Source: Posidonia oceanica (lineage: Eukaryota; Streptophyta; Magnoliopsida; Alismatales; Posidoniaceae). Taken from it: a DNA stretch of 64,000 nucleotides. Made by a program: the position numbers and the translations under genes. Below the pieces are notes generated by a model, which saw only the letters and a list, made by a program, of their open reading frames with translations, did no database searches and was not told the DNA's origin. Below are positions 53,231-62,447 of the stretch, one piece after another; the stretch's first letter is position 1, and every line of letters starts with the position of its first letter. The DNA is taken from contig JAZBRS010000075.1 of the NCBI GenBank assembly GCA_037176725.1, positions 75,084,001-75,148,000 of the forward strand. The letters run 5' to 3'.

Positions 53231-53775
53231 GCGAGGTCAAGTGAAGCGAGGCCGCTGCTCAGGGTTGACAAGACACCCCATCTGACCAACGGGAGCAGAG
53301 GTTTGCTATGGGCGTGAGCTACTTATTCAGCGGATGCACCGAAAATCGTAGCCCGTTGCCCCAATGCAAGGATGCAGGTGCAGATGGATGAGATGCAAAG
53401 TATGCAATGCATGCTAATGCAAATGCAATGCAAATGTTGGTACAAAAGTTAGTGCTGCTAGAATGCTGATGCAGCAGAAAATGATGGTGATGCTGGACTA
53501 GTATGCAGTGTTAGAAAGGTAAAGGTGCAAAAGGGTGATGCAAAAGAAGAATGCTAAAAAAGAAAACGCGATGTGGCGCAAAGACTCGGTAGGCAGGCCA
53601 AATTTGCACGACAAGGCGAGAAAGAAAAGGCGCAGCTTGTCCCCGCCTGGGGAGCAGGCTAGCAAAAGAAGTGCGAGAGGAGAGAGGCCGACTCTCCGAT
53701 CGCAGAGGGATGCGGGACTTTGCTTTCCTGGGGCAAAGTCGCGCGAAGAGGGTGATAAGGTGTCGGGCTTATTGG
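53231..53775 (-). other. Non-coding 3' region between polypurine tract and repeats
   Basis: Has ATGCAAATGCAATGCAAATG-type runs at about 53390-53450. No protein signal. At 53755 GATAAGGTGTCGGGCTTATT is an outlying unit of the second hairpin type. Confidence 0.5.
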
Positions 53776-53779
53776 CCAG

Positions 53780-54722
53780 ATAGTTTACGGTCCTATCAAC
53801 CGGAAGTGATAGTTTATGGACCTATCAACTGGAAGCGATAGTTTACGGACCTATCAACCAGAAGCAGTTGTGAGTGATAGTTACTGGATATCAGCTGTAT
53901 AACATGGTTGTGCAGGATAGTTTACGGTCCTATCAATCAGGAGTGATAGTTTACGGGCCTATCAACCGGAAGCAATAGTTTACGGTCCTATCAACCGGAA
54001 GCACAAACCATGAGTGATAGTTACTGGATATCAGCCGTATAACGCAAATGCCAGAGAATGATAGTTTACGGTCCTATCAACCGGGAGCGATGGTTAACGG
54101 GCTTATCAACCGGGAGCGATAGTTTACGGACCTATCAACCGGGAGCGATAGTTTACGGACCTATCAACCAGAAAGGGCATTTGCGAGTGATAGTTACTGG
54201 ATATCAGCCGTATAACATGATTGGCGCAGCGATAGTTTACGGTCCTATCAATCGGGAGCGATAGTTTACGGACCTATCAACCGAAAGCGATAGTTTACGG
54301 ACCTATCAATCGGGAGCGATAGTTTACAGACCTATCAACCGGAAAGCGCAATCATGAGAGATAGTTACTGGTTATCAGCCGTATAATGCAATTGCAAGTG
54401 ATAGTTTACGGTCCTATCAACCGGAAGCGATAGTTTACGGGCCTATCAACCGGGAGCGATAGTTTACGGACCTATCAACCGGAAAATGCAATTGCAAGGG
54501 ACAGTTACTGGATGTCAGCCGTATAACGTAATTGCAAGTGATAGTTTCGGATATCAGCCAGGGATGAGTTTTGGATCATCAGCCAGAGAATGATTGTTTA
54601 CAGTCCTATCAACCGGAAAGTGCAATTACGAGGGACAGTTACTGGATGTCAGCCCTATAACACAACTGCGAGCTGGATAAGACACCAGCCCAAGATGATA
54701 GTTTACGGTCCTATCAACCAGA
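53780..54722. repeat. Hairpin tandem array 1 (about 29-bp units, higher-order)
   Basis: About 18 units of GATAGTTTACGGACCTATC plus AACCGGGAGC. Each has a 5-bp stem GATAG/CTATC around a 9-nt loop. Six variant units, GATAGTTACTGGATATCAGC then CGTATAAC, recur at 53877, 54017, 54188, 54360, 54502 and 54636. That gives a higher-order period of about 134-172 bp. Stem bases are better kept than the spacers. It lies between coding region and 3' LTR, where Tat/Ogre elements typically have tandem repeats. Confidence 0.92.
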
Positions 54723-54905
54723 AAGAGCAGAGATTGATTGATTGATGATTGATTGATTGATGATTGATGATTGATCTTGATAAGAAAAAGAGGATTTATT
54801 GATATTGATAAGAAAAAGAGTGATCGATTGATATGGATAAGAAAAAGAGGATTGATTGATATTGATAAGAAAAAGAGAGATTGATTGATATTGATAAGGA
54901 AAAGA
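54723..54905. repeat. ATTG/GATAAGAAAAAGAG simple repeats
   Basis: Links the two hairpin arrays: ATTGATTG runs followed by four copies of TTGATATTGATAAGAAAAAG with small changes. Confidence 0.85.
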
Positions 54906-55490
54906 GTGATAAGATATCGGACTTATCGGCCGGCAAAGGAAAAGAGGTGATAAGATATCGGACTTATCTGCCGGCAAATGAATAAAAAAATAGAATGATA
55001 AGATATCGGACTTATCGGCCGGGAAAGAGGGAATAAGGGAGTGATAAGATATCGGACTTATTGGCTGGCAAAGGGAAAGAGATGATAAGATATCGGACTT
55101 ATCGGCCGGCAAAGGAATAAAAGAATAGAATGATAAGATATCGGACTTATAGACCGGCAAAGGTTGGATAAGGGAATGATAAGATATCGGACTTATCGGC
55201 CGGCAAAGGAATAAAAGAATAGAATGATAAGATATCGGACTTATCGGTCGGCAAAGGGGGGATAAGGGAATGATAAGATATCGGACTTATCGGCCGGCAA
55301 AGGGAAAGAGATGATAAGATATCGAACTTATCGGCCGGCAAATGAATGAAAGAATAGAATGATAAGATATCGGACTTATCGGCCGGCAAAGAGGGGAAGA
55401 AGGAATGATAAGATATCGAACTTATCGGCCGGCAAAGGGAAAAAGATGATAAGATATCGGACTTATCGGCCGGCAAATGAATGAGTTTCG
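54906..55490. repeat. Hairpin tandem array 2 (41-49-bp units)
   Basis: Thirteen units with the core GATAAGATATCGGACTTATC followed by GGCCGGCAAA, starting at 54908, 54949, 54997, 55042, 55083, 55132, 55178, 55225, 55272, 55313, 55361, 55406 and 55448. The core has a 6-bp stem GATAAG/CTTATC and an 8-nt loop. Spacing alternates between short (41-42) and long (45-49) linkers. Confidence 0.93.
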
Positions 55491-55950
55491 CGAGAGCGAA
55501 TCATCTCATAATACCAGGAATACCATGAGGGAAAGAGAGGGAGAATGATACCAAGGGGCGATCAAAAGATGCCCCTGGTATCAGGATGATACCAGGGGTT
55601 GGCCAACGCGTCCTTGACATCGAAAGCAGAGGATGAAGACAAAACTGTCGTGTTTGCCAGACGAGTAGTTTGGAGTACCAGTCCAAAGATGATGACAGGT
55701 TAACGGACCTATCGCCGAGCAGTTGGGGGTGCCAGCCCGTAGATGATGATCCGGATGACGGTGCCCGGTAGCATGTTCGCTCGGACGTCATGGGTCGACG
55801 GTTGGGTTGACTGATGAGGACATTTCCCACGGTGTTTGGCAGCAAGTCTAGCCAGGGGCCCCGCAGATATGATCGATATGATGATGTATGCACTTGAAGC
55901 AGTTTTGAGATGCAAACGGGCGGCTCAGAATGCCTTTGTATTGATTTAAC
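55491..55950 (-). other. Transition region, GATACCAGGGG motifs
   Basis: Contains further partly palindromic units (GATACCAAGGGGCGATCAAAAG, ATGATACCAGGGG at 55580) that look like relatives of the hairpin arrays. It ends before the coding remnant. No protein family seen. Confidence 0.45.
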
Positions 55951-56191
55951 TTGATTACATGCCTTTGACAGACCAAAAGTTTACAGTAGAAAGATAAGCA
56001 GGCAGCTACATGGACGCTCTAGTTGGTCCTGGCTTTCTTCGTCTTTCTGGAGTCAGGGAACTGAGAGGCGCCAGGAGGTATCTCACTGATGGGCCAAAAA
56101 GCTTGTACCTCCGATAGATATGCGGGAGTGCACCCCGAGCCTTGTGCAGATGCCAGGTCAGTGGACCGCACTCCATGCTGCATGAGATCAG

Positions 56192-56926
56192 CTAGTTTTG
56201 CAGTAGCAGATGCTGTCCTGTAAGGATATGCTTGAAGTAACTCGGGGCTATGCTGTCTATGAAGGCATCCTGCTGGAGTCTGAACTGCCGCATGACCCGG
56301 ATGAGGTGGTACTCCACGACCCCAGTGAATCCAGGCAGCACCACAAGTCGCGCGTCGCGAGCATTGAAGAAGATAGTGAAGGGCTCAGCCGCAAACGGGA
56401 TGATGCGCCAGGTGACGGTGTCGTCCGTTAGCTCAGACAGCTTCTTGTATTCTTCGGGGACCTTCTGGATTGTCTTGGCATGGCCGCTATTACAGTATGT
56501 TTCAATAATGTGGCCCGGGGGGCGCAGCAAGTCCAGTTCAAGATGTGCAGCCAGCCAGGTCTGTACTAGCACTCCGCAGCCGTGGAATTCTACGTCGAAA
56601 ACGACCGGGCCAATAGCAAGGGGAATAATCAGGATCCCCAGAGCGTCATGGTGGGTGTTGTTAAAAGCTGTCATTCCCTTCACGGCTGGCGTGATGTCCT
56701 CGGCTTTGAATCTGAGCTTGGTTGCAGTGCGCAAGGGCCAAACGTTAAGGCCTGACCCATTATCAACCAGTGTTAGGGGAATGCGAAAGTGTTTGAACTG
56801 AACCATGACGAACAGGAGTTAATTGTGATTAATCCCCGCCGGAGGCAGCTCATCACTTGTAAAAGAGATGACCTGGGGCTCCGCAATCATCCCTACCATG
56901 CTTTCCAAGGCTGAAGGCTCAATAGA
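56192..56926 (-). pseudogene. Tat-type protease remnant joined to an ORF1-like domain
   Basis: The frame continuing from gag (stops at 56927 and about 56837) shows ISFTSDELPPAG, then LTLVDNGSGLNVWPLRTA, matching the Ogre/Tat aspartic protease (LIDNGSSLN). Next is the strand HHDALGILIIPLAIGPVVFD. The usual LLGRPWIH end is replaced. From about 56470 the peptide reads TDDTVTWRIIPF then RLVVLPGFTGVVEYHLIRVM and RQFRLQQ. This resembles the C-terminal part of the extra ORF of Ogre-type elements (DUF7745-like: TW..P..., L.G..G...Y...RV.RQ.G..Q). The similarity is from memory. In Ogre that ORF lies upstream of gag, so its place here is odd. Confidence 0.6.
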
Positions 56927-59900
56927 TTAGGACACACGGGCAGCCTGGAACACGTGAAGAAAGGCCTCGCGGTGTTCGGCAGAGGTGTGGATTAGGTCCC
57001 AAATGGAAATGTCGGCTTTGACCTTCTTAAGTTGGGAGGTTATGTCTGCCTTGGGTTGGTTCTTTTTGGCAACAGGAGGGGTCGTTTTGGCAAGCTCTAA
57101 AGGGGTAGTGGCAGGAGATTGGGCTGCTACATGCTGAGCAGGAGTTTGGCTTGCTACAGGTTGATTTGAGGTTGGGTCCGCTATGGGTTGGTTAGAGGGT
57201 GGGGGCATAGCTGGTTCAGGGTAATTTGACCTAGTGGCTGGTGCTGGGGGTCTGTAGACCCTCCCCGATCGCGTTACTTCCGCGCACATTTCTGTGGCGT
57301 AGCTGTAAGGGACGCGATGGGTGTCCAGGGTTAAATCAATAACCACTGGAGTACGTGCCGCGAGCACAGGAGGGGTTACAGGGGGACCTACTGGGTGTTG
57401 AGTTCTACCTAAATGGTAAGGTTGTTGGGATGGGAAGGCAGGGGCTGGTTGAGGTCTGCCTAAAAGATGTATGGGGGATTCTAGCTGAGGCTGCCCTAAG
57501 AGGTGGACAGGGGATGTAGGCTGGGCTCTAGTTAGGAGGTGTACAGGGGGTTGAGCCTGAGGAAGTACAGCATGAGGTGCGGAGGGGCACTCCGACCTGG
57601 CACGCGGTCGAATCATGTGAATTCCCGACTCGGAGCCGGCAACTACCGCGCGATAGAGATTGATGGGGAAAGGCTCAGAGATATCAGAAATAAGATCAGA
57701 AGGGTCAACAACAGAGGTAGTAGGCCAGAAGGAAAGATAGAATGGATGCCTAAGGTTCCTGCCCCTGCCGAATAAGTGTGCTCCGGTAGGGGTTGGTGGA
57801 TGATGCCAGAATGAGGGGAACAGCTGAATGTGCAGATGCATGTGTGTGTGCTTGAGCGGATGTCTCGTGCGTGTTAATCACAATCGTTCCCGATTCGATT
57901 AGATCCTGAATAGCGTTCTGCAGGGAGTAGCAATTGTCCGTCGAATGCCCGACGCTTCGATGGAAATTGCAGAAGAGGTTCGCCTTAAACCAATGCAGCA
58001 AAGGATTTGGGGGCGGACGAACCTCCGGGAACTTCAGGAGCGATGCAACCTTCGGCAAGATTATCGTGAGCGGTTCCACCAGTGGGGCGAATTTCCGCTT
58101 CTTAATGGGTGGCCTTCTTTACCTCTGGTATGAGCCTTGCTGAACCGGTGCGGCAGGGTAAACCGGTGTAGCGGTGGTTGTGATCTATGGTGTGGGTGGA
58201 TTCCAAGGTGCAGGAGCATACACCATCTGAGCTGGGGCCGACCGAGATGGCAAGTGAACAGGCACAGCAGGAGAGTCGACGAATGCAACAGTGGTTTTCG
58301 GTGAATCCTTCTTCTTTGGTCGGTTGTTGCTGCTGCCGCTGTTGTTGTTGGAGGCGCTGCTGTTGGCATTGTTACTGCTGATCGCGGCCTGCTTAGCGAA
58401 CGCAGAGAGAGCTGGGAAGTTGCCACTCCGCAAAGAACTCTCCACGTGCGCTCCAGCTCGGATAAGTGCTGCAAAAGTAGTGACTGGCTGAATGCTAAGC
58501 AGAGCTCCAAGAGATGGCTGCGCCCCTTTGATAACGATTTCAATAAACTCCTCGTTAGAGGGTCTATCTCGGACTTGTGAGGCAAGGGCGCGCCAGCGGT
58601 CGACGTACTCTCCAAACGGCTCGTTGGAATTCTGCTTGATTGCGATCAAGTCCGCCCTCTTTGGGACTAGATCGAGGTTGAAGGAGTACTGTTCCAGGAA
58701 CACCTGACTGAGGTCGTTCCAAGTCTTGATGGCTAACATATCAAGCGATGTGAACCACTTGAGTGCCGGCTCGGTCAAGCTCTTCTAGAACAGGTGGATC
58801 AGCAACCTCTCGTCAGCCTGAAGCTGAGCGAGATCACCGTAATACGCCTTCAGGTGTGCTACGGGGCAGCCCCTACCATTATATTTCTCGAAGTCCGGAA
58901 TTTTGAACTTCGGAGGGAGTACCGCCTCTGGAAAGCAGCAGAGGTCCCGAAATTGGTAAGTCTGGTGCTCAGTACCTTGCACTAGTCGTAGTGCCTTCTC
59001 CAAGACGTCCATCCAGTTGTTGATGGAGTCTGGATTTGCTGCCATAGGAGAGGGATCGACAGGGGTATTAAGCACATATGCCGAATGGGTCGCACCTAAA
59101 TGCTCCTCCGGATCTACCATAGCGTCGCCTGGTAGAGCAACGGGATGGCCGGCGTATCCGTGCTGGGGAACTGTGTATGCAGGGATGAATGCAGGGTTCT
59201 GGGCCTGATGCAGGGGAGGAGGGTAAATGACATGCTGTGCTGTAGGAGGAGTAGGATGCTGGAGCACCAGTTGCTGTACAGGCGGGGTGCCAAACAGCGA
59301 GCCAGTGGAGTACTGGGCTCCAGCCAGCCCAAAGGACTGGCCACCAGGGGGAAGAGGAGTATGCTGTGCTAAGTGTTGTGCAGAAGGAGGCGGTAACCAG
59401 GCCCCTATCTTCGAAACCGTGAGCAATTGCGACGATGGTCGAGGCGGAGGTGTGGAGGTGGATACATGAAATGCAGGAACTGGTCTCAAAGGAACCTCAG
59501 GGGCGACAAGAGCAGAAGAGGGACGAACCGATAGAGCCATGCCCTATAGTCTTTGGGCAAGCTCCATCAGGTGCTGGTACTGAGCTTCAGGCGTTCCGTC
59601 AGTAGGAACGCTGAAGTGCAGTGCCGGCGAGGATTGAGAGGCAAATGGCACGGACACAGACTGTCCGTGGGAGTAGGTGCTATAGCAAAAGTCGCAGCAG
59701 CGGTAAGAGGGATGTCAAAGGCGACATATCCCTGGGAAGGAGGGGGCAGTGGCGTCTCCGAAGCGCAAGTAACGGTCATCAAGATAGACTCGACGACCAG
59801 ATCTGGAGGAAGAGATGCTTGCCACTGCCCCGGGACATGTTGAGATCTTAGAGGCGTCAGGGGAGGAAACCCTAGTATCGGAGGGGGAACAAGAGAGGCA

Positions 59901-60025
59901 GAAGGAGCAACCGAAGGGGCCAAAACGGAAACACCCTCCGTGACAGGAGTGAAGAGAGGCTCACAGACGTACTGGGCCATTGCTGACCTAGAGCGCGTGA
60001 GAACAAGGCTGCGATAGGTATGCAA
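56927..60025 (-). pseudogene. Tat/Ogre-like gag, broken
   Basis: N-terminal Pro-rich part 60025-59567, frameshift near 59600, then main frame from about 59590 with stops at about 59544, 58785, 58185 and 58119. The capsid region reads PPKFKIPDFEKYNGRGCPVA, DLAQLQADERLLIHLF-stop-KSLTEPALKWF, FGEYVDRWRALASQV, matching Retrotrans_gag. A C-X-X-H type motif CNFHRSVGHSTDNCYSLQNA follows at about 57970-57910, then a frame change near 57800. The last part (57841-56927) ends EVTRSGRVYRPPAP...ISIWDLIHTSAEHREAFLHV, the conserved linker before the protease in Tat elements. Confidence 0.88.
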
Positions 60026-61298
60026 GCGGTGATTCCTAATAGGAGCTATCGTCGCAAAGGCGGATAGCTCAGAAGGGGAATGGTCACAAACATGGTCGCA
60101 ACAAGGGTGTCAGAAAGGGTCGGCACTCGGGCTCCAGCAGAGAGAACTCGCTTACCAATCATTGCTGACACAGACAGAGACAAACAAGGATTAGAAACTG
60201 AAATACAGATGCAAATGAGTTAAGTTAGATGGCATGAATGATATGCATGCTTTCTAGTATGCCCCCCTCACCTATGTAGTGTATCCTAGTAAGTGGTCTA
60301 CTTCGGGTATCCCCAGATGTACGGGTCACCGACTCAGGTCAGAAAAAAGTAGGCTCCCTATCGAACTCCTAGCCAAAGCAGAGGAAATAACAGGGTGGTG
60401 CGTTGGTGGCTCTGACCCCGCCAAAGCGTGGGTAGTACACTCCACTACACCGACACGACCCCTAGACAAGGGGGGACAGATCGACCGACTTGACCTACGC
60501 CAAAAGCGGTGGAACAAGGGGTCGGGACCATCCTTCGCAAACTAGTAGGTGGACTCAGATGAGAAGAATGCATGTCCTATATGATGCTTATGCAAATGCT
60601 TAAAGTTTTATCTTGGGCGTTTTATTGACCCAAGGGGGTGAAGGATTGTTTAAAGTCTCTAGTTGCTCTTAGAAGTTCTTTTTACTTGCCGTTTTTAGTT
60701 AACTATAGGGAGAGCAAACAAGTCTCTACTTTCCTAGGCATGGCATGTGCGAAAGGGAAGAAAATCAGTCAAATATGGCAAACAAACAGCATACATCGTA
60801 GCAAAAGGCAAGTGCATGGCATGTGCGGGTGTTTGTAAGCAAGATAGTGAAGAGAAAAGCATCCATCATGTCAAAAGGCGTGTATATTGGGCATGTGCGT
60901 GTGTAGTGACATAGCAAATGTGTAAAAGAAAGCATTCATCATTCAAAAAGCATGTATTATTACCAAACAAGTATGTAGACATGCATTGAGCAAGAAATAA
61001 AGCAACAATAGGTAAGCAAGATAAAGTAAGGTAAAGACAGGTAAGCTGTAAAGCAAATAAGAGCAGAAGCAAGGAAATAAACAAGCAAGCAAGCAACGAA
61101 GGCAGAACAGGGCAAAATAGAGCGCAAACCAAGGCAAAAGAGGTGCAAAACCTATGAGGAATAGCCGCAAGGCGACTTGCTAGGAGTTTGCACAGAAAAG
61201 CGAGCAAAACAGGCAAAGGACACAAAGGCAAACAAAGAAAGCAAATCCCAAGCGAAATGCGAACGAGCGAAAGCCAAGGCGAAAGCCGAAGTCTAGCA
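60026..61298 (-). other. 5' leader of the Tat-like element
   Basis: Non-coding, between primer site and gag. Rich in GCAAG/CATGTGCG motifs (60720-61250). Long frames such as 61231-60866 (Leu/Cys-rich) have no family resemblance and lie in skewed sequence. Confidence 0.6.
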
Positions 61299-61316
61299 TC
61301 CCCAGTGGAGTCGCCA
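61299..61316 (-). other. Primer-binding site of the Tat-like element
   Basis: On the minus strand TGGCGACTCCACTGGGGA lies 1 bp from the LTR end. This is the form seen in Tat/Ogre elements and attributed to a tRNA-Arg primer. The tRNA identity is from family knowledge, not checked. Confidence 0.75.
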
Positions 61317-61317
61317 C

Positions 61318-62447
61318 TGTGGTAATCCCAATCAGAATTAGGTTTACTATTAGCGGCTATGTCCGAGGAAGAGGGCTCAATTCGAAAACACTTAAAACAG
61401 GGGGGAAAAGATAAGAAAAGAAGAAGCTAAGACAATTCAGAGTCGCCATCGTTTCTATTATCGGGGACAAGGAAAATCGGGGGAAATGTGTGAGTTAACG
61501 CGCAAAACCATGCAATGAGTGCAATGCAAAGCAATGCAAAAGAAAACAAATGCAAATGATATGACTCATGCCTAGGATAAGGGCAATATGGTCATTACGG
61601 GCCAAAAGAATGGGCAAGGACTCCTGCTACGTGCGGGGAAGGTGTTAGGCACCCCCGACACACCCGAGAATCGGTCTTTTTAGGCTTACGCTCGCATACG
61701 CAGGGAAATGCAGGTTCGAATGCCTAAATGCCAATGAATGCCTGAATGAATGCTCATAGGTGTGCTCTAAGTGGTGGGATGCAATGCAGGAAAGTGAACG
61801 TGCAGTCTAAGTGCTCAACAGGGCTGTTTGTGTTCCGAACCGGGCGAAACCAGGCTCGTGAGAACTCCAGGCAGTAAGCATCACTCCCCTATATGCAAAT
61901 TCAGACGGAAAAGCAAAACGGCGGTTAAACCAAGCAATGCAGGCGACATGCAAGAGAAAACGGCGTAAAACACGCGAAAAACGCGAAAAACGAGAGCGGT
62001 ACGCGAAACGGTGTAAGAAAACGATGCGGCACGCGAAACGGTGCGAGAAAACAAAGCCAGCACGCAAAACGGTGTAAGAAAATAAAACGGCACGCAAAAC
62101 AATGCCAAAACGGCGCAAAAGACAGAGCAGGCACGTAAAACGGTGCCAAAAACAGGGCCGGCACGCGAAACGGTGCCAAACATAGCGGGCACGCAAAACG
62201 GTGCTAAAAGCAAAGCGGGCACGCAAATTTCTAAGTGTCTGGGTAGGTTTGCTAAGTTGGAAATGGTGGGTTTTGCTATAATTTTTTGGTAAGTTTTGGG
62301 TTAGGAAAAGGGGTGTAAGTTTAAGTTAAGTTTGGGCATGTTTTGAAGGATATGATGAAAAGGAAAGGTATGGTTTGACATAGTTTTGAATCCAGAAGTC
62401 ACAGAGAACTCCAACTGATTCAAGCCTGTCAAAATGGGGTGTCAACA
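61318..62447 (-). mobile_element. 5' LTR of the Tat-like element, internally deleted
   Basis: 1,130 bp. The part next to the primer site (TGTGGTAATCCC...) matches 3977-4920 of the solo LTR, including a 30-bp array. At about 62226, directly after GCGGGCACGCAAA, it jumps to the equivalent of 9696-9919, losing about 4.8 kb. It ends TGTCAACA. Confidence 0.9.

Larger units (their letters stand above)
48886..62447 (-). mobile_element. Tat/Ogre-like Gypsy element, apparently non-autonomous
   Basis: Minus-strand order: shortened 5' LTR (62447-61318), primer site, 1.3-kb leader, gag, protease remnant plus an extra domain, two hairpin-repeat arrays, polypurine tract, 3' LTR (53215-48886, outer end truncated). 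The internal region is about 8.1 kb, but there is no reverse transcriptase, RNase H or integrase motif in it. All coding parts are broken by stops. Tat/Ogre elements are known for long LTRs and tandem repeats between the coding region and 3' LTR. Elements with only gag (TR-GAG type) are known in plants. Mobility would have required enzymes from a related element. Confidence 0.85.

Noticed and set aside
54714..55476. Repeating peptide frames containing ADKSDILSFYSF
   Set aside because: A translation of hairpin array 2. The unit length varies (41-49 bp) and the frame breaks repeatedly, so it is not a protein.
53780..55490. CRISPR-like appearance of regularly spaced repeats
   Set aside because: Spacers are near-identical rather than unique, there are no cas genes, and the DNA is plant nuclear. 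The arrays sit in the 3' part of a retroelement.
56250..56801. 183-codon plus-strand frame
   Set aside because: It is the antisense shadow of the protease-containing frame on the minus strand, which has clear motif support.
58185..58615. Alternative minus-strand frame rich in Ser, Leu and His
   Set aside because: It overlaps the gag frame out of phase and has no motif; the other frame carries Retrotrans_gag residues.
60866..61231. 121-codon Leu/Cys-rich frame that looks like membrane segments
   Set aside because: It is antisense to a purine-rich AAGCAA-type leader, a composition effect without family similarity.
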